Positions 25,784 to 38,200 of a stretch of 64,000 nt of DNA are shown here, in pieces. The stretch is from Seriola aureovittata (Eukaryota > Chordata > Actinopteri > Carangiformes > Carangidae), in assembly GCF_021018895.1 (NCBI RefSeq), contig NC_079387.1, forward strand, positions 6,730,083 through 6,794,082. The letters run 5' to 3'. Within the stretch, counting starts at the first letter, position 1; every line of letters begins with the position of its first letter. The notes below the pieces were generated by a model that worked only from the letters and a program-made list of their open reading frames with translations, made no database searches and was not told the origin of the DNA. The translations under genes and the position numbers were made by a program.

Positions 25784-28390
25784 TTTGTTATCTTCCCCTC
25801 CCATTGTCCTTTGCTTGTGACAGCCCAGGCCTTGCAGGACATGCAGGAAACCCATTAATAAGGCTGGGACAGTGGCAGCATGCCAACACCGGTGAACAGG
25901 GTCAAAGGTGAGACATTAGCTACCTGCCAAGAAGTGGGATCCTCCTTGTGCTGCTACATCTGTCCTTAATCTGACACTGCAATCCCTGCTCTTTCCACAG
26001 CGATCAATGCAATGTGGGTGTGTGTTTGTTTAGGCACATTTCTGCTAGAGTTTGTGTATGAAAAGGAAAATCTTTGTGTGTTGATTTAAAGCCACTTCAG
26101 AAACATTATGGCATTGAAAGACCATTGAATAATTACATTGCAGTTGCCTGGACTTTGCTGCTGCTGTCATATCACAGGCAACTCTGTTCATTCAGATGGA
26201 AAATGGCAGAAAGACTTGCAGATAGTTTTATACACTTCTTGAAACTGTCACATATAGCAAGCAAAATGTAAAAGAATAAGGCACTTACAGCCCTCAGTTA
26301 ACTGCTAATGTCTGTGATTTATCTATACTGGACTCAAATTATCCCACAATGCAACTTAAAAGATAGAGAACAAGCAATGGTTACTATGGGTACTGACAAC
26401 AGGATACTATATTGTTTTCAAAGCAGAGTTCCATATATAGTGAACAGTTTATGAGTGGAGAATTAAAGACAAAGCTACTGAAACAACTAACCAGATGTAA
26501 AGCTGATGAAACAATTCAAGATTACTGAAAACTACAAAGAGCAGACACCCTACACATAACTACCATATTCAAGAACAGAGATTTGAACGTCATAAGATTG
26601 AGGTGAAAGTCAGGTGAACTGTGGCTTTGCACTGAAATCTCACTGAAAACCTCACACACATGATGCCAATGGTCTGGATTTAAGTTGTACACATAATGAC
26701 AATCTTACAAATTTCCATTCAAAATCTGCGCCCCCTCACACACTTTTGATTTTATCTGCAGATTATCAATAGCACCTGGCCCAACCTGAAACAGATTTAA
26801 TCAATCTTATCTGATCAATTTTGGAATCCAAAAAATATGATCGGCTCAATGATCGTCCTACTCATATATTCAAATTCAAGTTGCATACTTTGAGAGAGCA
26901 GCAGTGAACCAATTTCAAACATCTACCCTATGTTTTTCCTTTTTCCTCTCATGACGTTAGCTATACCAGCTTTTACTCGGCTGTGTCTGCTGTCAGTGCA
27001 GTATGAAATAGCAGGAATTAGTAACTTTGTATTGCTAATAGCCTTAGAGAGACACTGGCGGCAATGCTGGGGAGTTAGTGGTATCCTCCAAGTAGTCCGA
27101 TGTCCTGTGTGTGTTTATGCGTTTGTTTTCTGTCACTCTACAGTATGTGACACACTCCGCCACTGCAGATGTTTTCGCTCTGCATATGAAAGAGCTCCGC
27201 GGGGTATAACATCTGAAACAGCTGAGTGCTGATCCCGATTTGACACACAGCGCTGATCATCTGCTCCCCTCCACTCCTATACTGTATGTGGTGTGAGCGC
27301 CCCTCATCATATGTCTGTAATGCATGTAGATCTATGTGAGTGTGCAGAATGCAAGAGAGTAAAAGAGACAGGCACACATGCTCAAAATGTTGAGTGTGTG
27401 CATGTGTGTGTGTTGATGTTGGCCTGCTTTCACATACAGATTGGAGGCACATTAAGTTCCTGTCAGTAGCAGCTAGTCTCAGGGGAGCAGGGAACTGACA
27501 TGTCGTGTTTGTGTATGTGTGCGCGAATGTGTATGTGTGTGTACGGGTGCTAGCACATGATGATGCCCTCTGACACCCTTAAGTGCAGCTGAGCAAACAC
27601 ACAGAGATGTGATGAGTGCAGGCACACTGCTGTATGTGTGTGTATGTTAATAGAGACAAGAAGGCCAGAAGTGTAAAGTCATTGGACGCAGTGTAACACA
27701 TGAAATTATGGCAAAAAGAGCATGTTTATACTCAATGGTTTGCGTGAGAGTGCACCATAGAATGAAAGATGGAAATTATGAAATCAATGAGGAACTGCAT
27801 TGTAAACTGAAAAATTATCCATCCAAGTAATCTAATGTCATATTTTGTCTTGGTTTTTAAACAAATAATTTCTGCGAGTGCTGCGAGATAGCTCCACTTC
27901 ACAGAATTCACACATCTTAAAACAACAAACAGGAAGATGACTCAAACAGTGTTAAGAACATGCCTCTTGATTAAGAAAGTACTTGAAACTCGATGATTTG
28001 AATTGGTAATAATTGTGTTTATCTGCACGCTGTTACCAACCTTTCCCAGCTGCTTTTCAGACTTGAAACTTTGCTAACTGCAAAACTTATTAAGATGTTT
28101 GTGTCTTTACGCAGTGCAGATGGGTCTCTGTCATCATCTGTATTATGCCACATGGTGTCCAAGCTGCTCACAAAGCGTATTTCTATTAGACTTCACAGGG
28201 CTTTCTTTCACAAGGGCAATGTACAATGATAAACGTGTCTGTTAATGTCCCATGCCTGTGACATCTGTCTTGTTTTTCACTTGTAACCCTGGCAGTGATA
28301 ATAATCTGGTTTGAACAACATGGGGCCTTGATCCTCAATCCTCAACAGGCCTCGGTGATGTGATTGAAATATGAATGTTTTTCCACCTGA

Positions 28391-28988
28391 TACGCTCACT
28401 GAGCACTTATTATTAGGAACACCATGTAATAATTCTGCTCTATGCTGACATAATGCATCGCATAATTTCTGCAGATTTGAGGCTGTTGAGGTACGGTGAA
28501 CTCACTGCTACGTTCATTAAATCAGTGTGAGATGACTTTTGCTTTGAGGAGTGGAGCCTGATGTGGTCTTCTGTTATTGACCATCTACCTCAAAGTTGGA
28601 CGTATTGTACATTCTGAGATGCTTTTCTGCTCACCACAGTTGTGAAGAGTGGTTATGTGAGTTACCGAAGCCTTTCTGTCAGCTCCAACCAGTCTAGTGA
28701 GCTGCTGCTCACTGGATGTTTTTTTGTTTTTTGCACCATTCTGATTAAACTCCAGAGACGGTTGTGCAAACAATGAAAACATCAGGAGAGCAGCAGTTTC
28801 AGATCAATCATGCCGCAGTCAAAATCACATTTTTCCCCATTCTGAGGTTTGCTGTGAACATTAACTGAAGCTCCTGACCCGTCTCTGCAGGATTTTATGC
28901 ACTGTATTGCAGCCACATGAATGGCTGATTTGATAAGTGCATGAATAAGCAGGTGCGGAGTTGTTCCCAATAAAGTGCATGGTGAGTA
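28391..28988 (-). mobile_element. Internally deleted Tc1-type element of a second family
   Basis: About 600 bp with diverged terminal inverted repeats: left TACGCTCACTGAGCACTTAT, and right, read inward, TACTCACCATGCACTTTATT, each followed by a GGAACA-type motif. Such ends are familiar from an abundant fish element of roughly 1.2 kb. The minus-strand frame at 28585-28782 retains part of the N-terminal DNA-binding half of its transposase (LVGADRKASVTHITT and KSISECTIRPTLR). The catalytic half is absent, so this is a non-autonomous deletion derivative or a decayed copy. Confidence 0.8.
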
Positions 28989-30365
28989 TTTATCACGGTA
29001 TGGAAAATGTATGCCAGATCACACATGTTTAACGCAATGGACTGTGTTTTACTGTTATCTATGCATCTCATTTGAAAAAACTTCACATGTAAACCAGAAA
29101 CTTAATAATTCTCTTTTTGATTACAGTTCTCTTGGACATTTGGACAACAGAATTCTGCACAGCATTGAGACACCGACCTCTCGTTACATGGCGGCAAACT
29201 GGCAGAAGTGGCCAATAAAACTGCAGCAGTGTGTGTTCACTGGCTGTGGCAATGCTGATGTGGGTGTCTTATGAATATTCCACCCACACCGTTCATCTTT
29301 GACTAATGCAATAACACCTGTGACAGACAACTGGCAGAAATCTCTTCCTCGGTATACGGAGAGCCACGGACAGGACACATGGACTGACAGTCTCTGTATT
29401 ACTGATGCCATATGAGAACATATCATAAACTATAAGCTGAGTAGCTTCTAAAGAAATAGTGCTATTATAAGACACACACACAATACTATCTTACTGACTG
29501 CTGGTACAGTATATTTACTGTATTTATTATGTTTTGATTTCGACAACCTTCAGTATGGGATATAATATATCTATGATGAATTACAACTAACATAAATGGA
29601 TTAAAGTCACAAGCTATAAAAACAATACTGATAACAGAATCATAAATATGATATATGATATGACAAATATGATTTAGAAACCAAAATGTACATATCATTA
29701 TAACATTATTCCACTAAAGGGTGATAAACAATAATATTAAACCATTGCCAAGCTTTAATCCTTACTATACCAAACTGATTATCAAAAAAGAAAAGAGACA
29801 TGGTGAATGATGACAAATACTATCACATAAGCTGGAGTATAGATTATGTCTGATGTGGTCTAAGGACAAGAACTGCTTCAACATTCATGCATAGCATTCT
29901 TGGATACAATGGTCTGTACCAATACTTGCTTTGAAATAATAACATGATGGGGGCCCATAGTGACTGGGATTGAATTGTTATAGCTTGCTCAAGTATGAAA
30001 TGTATCCAGTGAGAGATGATTTATTGTTGTGCTGTGATTCATTTGTTCCACCACTGAGCACTCTAATTCCCTAGGTCTCTTTATGTTTCAAAAAGGTAAA
30101 GATCCCCAAGTAAAAACACTGCCAAGAGCCTAATCCAAATATGATATGTTAACATATGCAAGTGCTGATCATCTATAGGACCCACGCTGCTGAGACAAGA
30201 GAGAAGAGCAATCCTCTGATTTGGCTGTGGTGCCTGGGAATTGAAATGAGTCACAGCTCAACACACTGCTATGTGGTTGTAAAATTGGATGAATCCATTC
30301 CTGCAATGTTAAACATTATCGATGCACAAGCATGAGAAAGCAAATGTTGCTGCAAACGTCATACT

Positions 30366-31060
30366 GTAGAAGGGCTGTGCGGTACATCGACTTCATCAGA
30401 TATATCGATATATTTTCAAACGAGATATAGGATGAGACAATACTGTTTATATCGATATTTTTTGATACTGCACCTACATAACCCACTTCTTCAGTAAAGC
30501 CTTGGCAGTATTTGCATCTCTCTGCACAACCCTGCCCCCACTCTCCCTCTGCATCTGCACACAAACTGGGGCCCACTCTCTCACAAGTTCTCTTGCCACA
30601 TGGAGGGAGACACAGTGCCGGTCCATGGTCCAATTATCTGGAGGTGGTTCAGATTTTGTTGAAAACAACTGAAGGAGTATTCTCACAGATAGGCCTATCT
30701 TTAAACAATATAGGCTTTATATATTGTCGTGCGGTATATTTTCAAGTTGTTGTTATTTCCATTCTGTGTTTTGTTAAGCATGAGAGGATAAACCTGTGAT
30801 TGTATTTTAATCAGTCTCTTATTGTTGAAGGAGTATTCTCAGAGAAAGACCTGTTTCTCTTATGATCTAATTTAAGCTATTTTATAGAATTTTTCACAGG
30901 AAGGAAGGAAAACCCTGTCTTTGTGTTTTATTTTGATCACAGTCTGTTTTAGTTAAAGTGCTTGTTCCATCTCACATGTGGATTTGACTTACAACTGAAC
31001 CTTTAGCCCACTTCATAGAAAATGAGATATGATTTTTAGCACTATACCGTAACCATTTAA
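30366..31060. mobile_element. Possible hAT-like repeat (GGGCTGTGCGGTA start)
   Basis: AGGGCTGTGCGGTACATCGA is followed by TATATCGATATATT and ATATCGATATTTTTTGATAC, the usual look of the GGGCTGNGCGATAT-type fish repeats. A GTGCGGTATATTTTC block recurs near 30730, and a possible inverted end (ACTATACCGTAACC) lies near 31045. A diverged tandem duplication sits inside it. Boundaries are uncertain. Confidence 0.45.
30671..30957 (+). repeat. Diverged tandem duplication, period about 156 bp
   Basis: Two adjacent units start with GAAGGAGTATTCTCA at 30671 and 30827. Both continue with an AGA-AG-CCT-T block and end with an AACCTGTG/AACCCTGTC, TGTATTTTAATCAGTCT/TGTTTTATTTTGATCACAGTCT section. The first unit also carries the GTGCGGTATATTTTC block. 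Confidence 0.65.
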
Positions 31061-31435
31061 GGTTAACAGCTTCGTGTTTAAACGCAGTAGTTAGAGTGTT
31101 ATTATATCTATTTTAGAGTGGCTTTCTTTTACCTCCGACACTGAATAACATGGAGACAGGACATCATGTGAAAAATTTAATTCAGCATTTCTACTACATA
31201 TACATTCAGTTTTAGTTGATATACAATATGAGAAAGGAATCAAAAGTCTGTTTCCCAGAAAACCTTGCTCTGTCAGTCATCTGGACTGAGCCCTGGCCTT
31301 ATTATTATGGCTCCACTCAACAGAACTCAGCCTATATGCTAATACAGGACTCTAAATCATTCTAATTTGATATTCCCATGTGGTCGATTCTGATGCATTG
31401 CTATGCACTTCAGAATGCTGCATTTAACTAAACAT

Positions 31436-31541
31436 GTCTCTCTCTCTCTCTCTCTCTCTCGCACACACGCTCGCACGTATGCACACACGCTCGCACGTAT
31501 GCACACATGCACTCACACATGCATGCACACACACACACACA
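31436..31541. repeat. (CT)n, tandem 20-mer and (CA)n
   Basis: A CT run, then an exact head-to-tail duplication of GCACACACGCTCGCACGTAT (31461-31480 and 31481-31500), then a CA run. A compound, expanding simple-repeat locus. Confidence 0.95.
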
Positions 31542-31839
31542 CCCTAATCCTCCCAAGCCTTTTATGCAGGCCCTTCCCCCTGTTAAAAGCCGTTGTATAG
31601 AGCTGACTAATGAGCCAGTCAAGGGAAAACGCCCTTTACCTACAAGGTTAATAAGTTATTACTATATAATCAAGCATGTGCAACTCTGCACACTGTTCAG
31701 CTTATTTCCTCAGCTCAAATGTTGCAAAACTGACAGTAAACACCTTTTGACAAATGAATGCTTTTCCTTTCATTTTTTGTATTGGGTGTTCAGTTAATAC
31801 AGATGGTGGATTTCACTTTCAGGAAATCCGATGTGATGT

Positions 31840-32110
31840 TCACACTTTTGGGCTTATGTCAGGGGGATTTTTTTAAGCATTATGTTTTCCGTCCGTCCTT
31901 CTTGTGAACGTGATATCTCAGTAAAGCCTTGAGGGAATTTCTTGGTGCAAACATTCACTTGGACTTGAGGATGAACTGTTTAGAATTTGGTGGTCAAAGG
32001 TCAAGGTCACTGTGACCTCACAAAACAACGTTTTCAGCCATATCTCATAACTTTTTAAAAATAATTTAATCATTTGTCTCTTTACAATCACATCATAGGC
32101 TGTGCAGATC
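31840..32110 (+). mobile_element. Diverged fish interspersed repeat (GGTCAAAGGTCAAGGTCACT type)
   Basis: TCCGTCCGTCCTTCTTGTGA, GATATCTCAGTAAAGCCTTG, GGAATTTCTTGGTGCAAACA, CACTTGGACTTGAGGATGAA and GGTGGTCAAAGGTCAAGGTC occur in the order typical of a repeat I recognise from many teleosts. The TGACCT/AGGTCA-like half-sites it contains come with the repeat. Confidence 0.68.
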
Positions 32111-33612
32111 TCAACACCCCCAGCTGCAACCGATGCTTTGATTAACACTGAAAATCAGGGGAACCGATTATAGCACCAACTGGTAATTGTAAATAAAGGT
32201 CAGTGTTGTAAATATTCCATCTGGGTGGGAAATATTAAGATTTGAACATTAAGCATTAAAAAGTTAGTCAGGACATCCTTGTCCTGACTCTACAATGACC
32301 TGCAGAAAGCATCTACAGGTAACAATAGTCCAAAGAAATGTCGGTAGAATGAAATCCTGTGTGATGGAAAAGTGCTCTGCATTCAGAACTACTGTTATTT
32401 CTCTACATGATGGGCAAATAAATGTTGCCCCTTAATTTGCTTCTGAATGGTGGAGACTGGCGACAAAGCAACTCTACTCGTCCAAATCAAATCTCATGGC
32501 TCTACTTTCTGCGTGATTACACAATAACTCTGAGCTGACTGATTGTCTACCTCCAGAAAATGCTGCCAACGTCACTGAATAGAGAATTGTTGGATTGGTC
32601 CTGCCCGGTTCTATTCAAGGCGGCTGCCACAGCAAAGGGGAGAGTGCTAATGGTGTTGAATAGTAATGGCTAAAACCTCTTAGAATTGAGCTTGTGAAAC
32701 ACAGGGAAACCTGTGCTGAATGCAACTGCTTAAGAGCATATTATTCACCAGATTTTTTTTACCAGTGTAAAACATGTCCTAAATCACTTGTTTTTGGGTT
32801 GAAATGTGAATGTTTCTGTGGATTTCTCTGAATTCTAACAAGATTACAATCCTATTCAGGAATGTGTTTCAAAGTTCACCTTGTGCAGTGAAAAAAGAAA
32901 GTGTTATGGGCAGCGGCTTTGCCTTTTCTTTCTGACTGGTCACAGACAACCTCCATGTTAATGAAAACTTCTGCCAATATGAACTAGGAAATTTCACGAC
33001 ATTGTAGAACTCATGAATCAAGCAATCGTCTACCTCCACCATCAGGCAGGTGGAAAAGGAAAATAGCACAAGTACTTTTCTCTTTTTATCTTAGAAGCCT
33101 TTTCCCTCTCCTCAGTCTTCCTGTACTGAATTACTGTCCATTCTCTTTCATATCATTCGCTCTTTCACATTTTCAGAAAGAAGGACTTGTGAGGCCGAAG
33201 AGATATGGATTTACCAATTGCACCTAATAGCTTACTGTCCCCCAGAGGAGAATAAAGAAATAATTTAGCATGTAAAGCCAAGCAAAGGGGACTCATAATG
33301 TTAGATGATGCTCTGTGGACTAAGGACCAGTGTTCTTTTGGCCTGAGATGAGAGACTTCATTAGGAATCAACGGGGGAGGACTTTAACACAGCTTTACTT
33401 GTGCCCACGGGGTTCCAGAAAATGTTATTTACCCCCGCTATCGCACTGACACACTGCTGGCAAAATAAGTCCAAAATTGTGGAATAGCCTCTCATGAATG
33501 CTTGCTCCAGTTAAGGGCAAAAACAATAAAACCAACTATTTATATTTGATAGCAAAGAAGAAAGCCATATGTGTCCAGGTAATGATGGCTTACAAAAATG
33601 AGAAGAACTCAC

Positions 33613-33892
33613 CTTAATACACAGGAATAGTACCCCACATCGTCCAACTCTGCTGGTCGAAACCATATGGCATCCTCCTCCTTGCTCATCCTTGTGCCGT
33701 CAAAACTGATGGGTTCCTCAAAGTCCCCGTGTCCTGCACTTTTGTACCACATAAGGCTGAGTCCTGCGCTCTGCGCATGGGTGTAGTTGGCTCGAATATA
33801 TCCATAAAATAAAGCGCACTTAATCCGTACAGGTTCCCCCAGAAGCACCTTGTATTTCAGGTAGTCCACTGACCAATCCGTGCAGCCTTCCA
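33613..33892 (-). CDS. il1rapl1/2: IL1RAPL-type receptor, exon A (Ig-like domain 1)
   Basis: Internal coding exon of an interleukin-1 receptor accessory protein-like protein. These are neuronal type I membrane proteins that organise synapses by binding presynaptic PTP-delta through their Ig domains and that carry a cytoplasmic TIR domain. The exon is 280 bp. Its acceptor reads TTGTTCCAG and its donor AAG|GTGAGT. The first two bases (TG) complete a split codon, 92 codons follow, and the final AG continues into exon B. Visible landmarks: Cys3 in GCTDW, the Ig cysteine in RIKC (25), the core Trp in LMWYK (48), the DVGYYSC motif ending in Cys90, and an N-glycosylation sequon NYT (35). The stretches [16 protein letters not shown] and RMSKEED are family hallmarks. 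A GTG near the acceptor is not a start codon, because the reading frame continues from an upstream exon. By hand comparison with remembered human proteins it is nearer IL1RAPL1, but it ends CVLR as in IL1RAPL2. Confidence 0.93.
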
Positions 33893-36800
33893 CTGGAACA
33901 AAAAGACAGAGAAAAGGGGAATTAAGCAGAGGTTCCTTGAGAAGAGTTGGAGTATTTTTGAATCATCATCAGTCTGTCTGTTCATATGCTTTGCCAGTAG
34001 TCCTTATATTGTAATCAAGCAAGATGCTACAACGTCGGCTCTCTGTGTTTCACAAGACTGTGACTAGCTAAGTGTGCATATATGAATTCAAAGCAAATTT
34101 AAAAAGGCCAGAGAACAAGCAGGTATCCTTGTAATGTGTTAATATGTTGGTCAAGTGTTTCATTACCACAATATCCCATTGAATATCAAATCAATTGTTG
34201 CATCCAATCATTTTGCCCCTGTCTTCTCCTACAAATGTAACTGTATTTATATTTGACCCGTGTGCCGCCATGTATGAATTGATTCTGCTGGCACTAAACC
34301 ATGTGAAAGCCACTATCAATAGCCACTGAAATGGCAGTGATAGCACTCATCTACATTTGACCTGAGAAAATTAGAAGCTGTTGTTCGTCTGCATTCATTT
34401 TTCTAAAGCTATCAGACTATCCTTTGTCTCAAATGCTGTTCTTAGACAGAAAAATGCAGCTTGTCTTATATTGTGCTGCTGCACAAACCAAGGCTAAGCA
34501 ACAGGGGTCTTCCTGTTAAGTCATGCAATAAAGCAGACTACCTGTCAGTCAAAAAAGTTACAAAGACTGAATAATAACTTTTTCATTTACAGCAGGTAAA
34601 GGCATGATTTAGATTATGTTGCATCAGAGGGGTGTATATAAGATTCATTTGAAACACCTAATATTAAATTGACACTTAATCCTAAACAAGTTCCTGCACA
34701 CCAGGGAAAACTCACACACACAATACCAACTCCTGAGTTTCTGATTGAGAGTTTCACACATAGGGAGTTGTAGAAAAGGACAGAAGTATTGCCTCTGTAC
34801 TGCCTGTGTATCAAGTAAGCAACACCTTTGGATGGTTTTAATTAAGGGTTCACCCAGAATTGGGAAGAAAGTAAGTTCCAGGTGAGATTCGGTTTGTATC
34901 AAGAAGCAAGATTAGTGGTTAGCAAATTAGCTTTGGGCTTGACTCTGGTTTTCTGGTATCACAAACTCTTTTCTACTTGAGTGAGTTAAATAACCATGGT
35001 AACATATGCTGCATATTCAGAGGAACAGATCAAGGCTTGAAGGCATGAAAAATGAAGTCATTCCTAGATAATTCCAACATGGGCGAAGGTTTATAATAAA
35101 GTATCAAGAGAGATTACACTGCAGTTACAGTTGACCATACCAACAGCCTAATCAATGGTGATCATAGCTGCATATTAACTGTGCTCAATTTGTGCCAGTC
35201 TTGACAGCATTTGTCAGTGATTTTTCAAAGAATATAACTTAGGTTAACATTAGGTCAACATTAGTCTAAGAATGTGATCAAAGAAAATTCAGCAGCTACA
35301 ATTTTTTTCTTTTTAATATAATTGACTTTCTTTTCAGAGACCATTCAATCCTTTAGATATCATTATTAACACTGAATATTCTTCATATATTTGCTGCATA
35401 TTTTAGAAGTGAGTTGAATCCTACTGACCTTGCAGATGCTTTTGCATTTTTCTATATAAAGATAAACTTTTATCCAACCCTTCTGTGCTCTTTTGGGACA
35501 CAAACAAACTCCTTGTCTTTATACTCAAGAAATAAACTGGGTTCATACTGAATCAAAAACAACTGTCTGACTGCTTCACCTTCGCTTTTCCATTTTTTCC
35601 TTCCTGTTCCTGAGATCTTCTTTTCCCTCACTTCACCTCGCTGCATCGCTCTTCCTTTAAAAACAGCTGGCGAGCACATCTGCCGCAGACTCAACAGGCT
35701 TCGCTAATTGAGCCTCTATAAATGTTTTATTTACCAAAGAAGCAACTCGACCACCAATCAGTGAGGTGTGGTGTGTGCGGCACTCGTTACGGGTAACCGA
35801 GGGAGTGGTGGTTGAGGGGGAATTGATTTAACAATGATGATTTGTGTTATTGAATTGTATTGTGTGCTACTGTAAGTGTCATGCTGAGAGTGGAAGCAAC
35901 AACATTGGTGGGTACTTTGCGTACTAGAGAAGAAATTAAAAAATGGAAACAGATACTCAGAATACTCTAAATCACTTCCACAGTGAAAACTGAGGACCAC
36001 ATAATGTCATATTGAAATATTTTCAAGGTAGCTGCAGTGGGGTTTCATAGCAAAAGATCCATCAGTTACCAAAAACTGCAAGATTTTGGTGTCAATCCAT
36101 CAGAGTAAAAGAGCAAAGTTCAATAGTCAAGATTTGTGGGGAGAAATCCATCACTGAAGAGGCAATAAGATCATTTTCTCCACTAAAAGAAGCCCAATAT
36201 ACTGGAATGTAATGCAATGGAGTAAAAAAAGTATGTCGAGTAAAGTCCATCCACTTTTTTCCCCAGGTAGAAAAAATCCAGCTTCCCATTGTTGGTTTTA
36301 CTCGTGTTTCACTTTCAGAATGTCTGAAAATAGTGAGAATGTCCATCACAATTTCCCAGAATTCAGTCTTCCAGTTGCTTGTTTCGAGGCTAGATTGCCA
36401 AACAAACAAAATGGGCCCTGTGGCCCCAGGAGTCCAGGGACCCTGTAAGAGCAAGTCTGACTATGTTAACTGGGTTTTGCAAATTGTATTTATTTGGGAA
36501 CATGCTATAAACTCAAGTACAGTTTCTTGACATGTTAATGGCTTTTAGGGAGACCTCAGATTCATTTGATGTTGAGGCTCTTTCTTGCAGATTTAGGGTG
36601 TGAAAATGCAATTTGCTTCTGTATTGGATGTTACTAAATTCATTTGTGTTTCATCAAATTACAAAACTGCAAATAGGTATAATAATATTATACTATATAA
36701 AAACTGCGCACAAATCACAGTTAGCTAGAAGAGCAGTGGGTTTATGAGGGCCTAATCGAGCATTTTTGCAGTTTAGCATCTATGTTTGTTTTGTCCAACC

Positions 36801-37252
36801 AAAAGCAGAAAAGTTTCACATTTGAGAGAAAAATCAATTAATGAGTATTTGAGGGTGAATTTTTCCTTTAAATTCCTTTAAATTAGTCTGGTAATTTCAG
36901 GATCAGCCAGGTTTGACAGCTCATTTTACCTACAGCTCGCAGCAGTGCTAAATCTGCAGCACCTTTCCTAATCTAACTTGATCCTAAATCAGTAACAATA
37001 AATCGCTATCTTCATTTGATGAGACTGGGAACATTGCATTCAGATGCAGCGCTTTGACACAACCCTCTAAACCTCTTTTTGATTTCCTCAATTATGTGGG
37101 TCTGCCCTGCAGCGATGCAATGAAATTTTTTTGTAAATGTACAAAGAGTGAATAACTAGAAACAAAATTAAGCAAATAAAAATGCAGGAGGGCTGTGCGT
37201 GCTCTGCAAGCTACCCAGCAGCACAATCCTTTCATTGTGATTAAGTCTAACT

Positions 37253-37266
37253 GTTGCTATGGCAAC
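37253..37266. promoter_or_regulatory. RFX-type X-box palindrome
   Basis: GTTGCTATGGCAAC is an almost perfect palindrome of the type bound by RFX transcription factors, which act in ciliated cells and neurons. It sits in a repeat-free, relatively information-rich stretch (37180-37400). Binding is inferred from the motif only. Confidence 0.45.
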
Positions 37267-37574
37267 GAAGGGTCTACCCTCGCTTATCAAGAACTTGCTA
37301 ATTAGTTTGTGGACGATAACAACTTGAAGGCTTAAGGTAAGACAACCACAGCCAAGATGGTTTCACTTCTAATCATGTGTCCTAATTGAGAGTCTGAAGT
37401 GTTTTACTCTCACAACTAAAAAAAAGCAGGAGGGTGTAAAAGGTCATACAAGCAGGCAGCAGCTCGAACACAGAACATGATTAGTTTGGCAAAAATGTGT
37501 GCATTGAGTAACTGCTTATCCGTCTGATATGTGTCTCCGGCGTACATACACACAAAACACACATACACAGTACC

Positions 37575-37595
37575 TTAATGTATGTATGTATGTAT
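37575..37595. repeat. (TGTA)n short tandem repeat
   Basis: About four to five TGTA units. Confidence 0.85.
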
Positions 37596-37667
37596 GGCCT
37601 GTGCTGTGACTTGCTCAGTAGCATTTGCTGCACACACGCAGTTACCTGTGGTGATATTATTGAACAG

Positions 37668-38200
37668 TGATGGACAGTAACAGTCAGTAAGTAAATTAAA
37701 TTATTGTTCTGAGTAACTTAACACCCTGTCTCAGCTGTACATATAACACAAGACGAAGAGTCTACAGCCACACTAGCGGCTCTGTGAGGCTGTTCTACTA
37801 CACAGCAGAGATAGACTTTTGTTCTGGTAAATCACAGGAGGAAATATTGTTCAATACTGTGCTGACGTCTGCTATTATTGTCTGAAAGCTATAGTCACAT
37901 TGCAGATAATTGTGTCATGGTCATTTTATACTATGTCATGCATTATTATAGATTAAACTACTCAACAATAAAGTTGTTACAATTACCACAATCTCCAACA
38001 ACTAACATACCAAAATACTGCTTATAAATGAATGCATTAGCTTTTATAATCCCACAGTATGATGTTTAATACTGTAAGAAAGTGGTCTTCCCACTTTTAC
38101 TTATGATACCTGCTATTAAATGCAATACTTTAACTTGTATGGAAAATGTCTCATTGTAGTATAGGTGGTTTTACATAAATGCAGGCATCCGACCACTTAG
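37668..38200. mobile_element. Nested remnant of a fish MITE (growing ACTTTTACTT type)
   Basis: The left part (AGTGATGGACAGTAACAGTC) and the long right part match the layout of a common fish element. Landmarks on the right: GGAAATATTGTTCAATACTG, CTGAAAGCTATAGTCACATT, ATTATAGATTAAACTACTCA, CCACTTTTACTTATGATACC and ATGCAATACTTTAACTTGTA. Between about 37726 and 37815 lies a piece of a different repeat (CTACAGCCACACTAGCGGCT, GTGAGGCTGTTC), which appears to have inserted into it. All parts are diverged and non-coding. Confidence 0.62.

Larger units (their letters stand above)
14983..33612 (-). other. Intron between exons A and B (18,630 bp)
   Basis: Bounded by GTGAGT at 33612 and TTTTTGCAG at 14983. 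It contains a Tc1-type fossil (28391-28988), a fold-back MITE (21302-21764), degenerate repeats near 20.4, 24.8, 30.4-31.1 and 31.9 kb, and CA repeats at 15.2 and 25.7 kb. The remaining stretches hold nothing I can identify as coding. Together with the phase match (AG|G), this supports A and B being spliced directly together. Confidence 0.8.
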
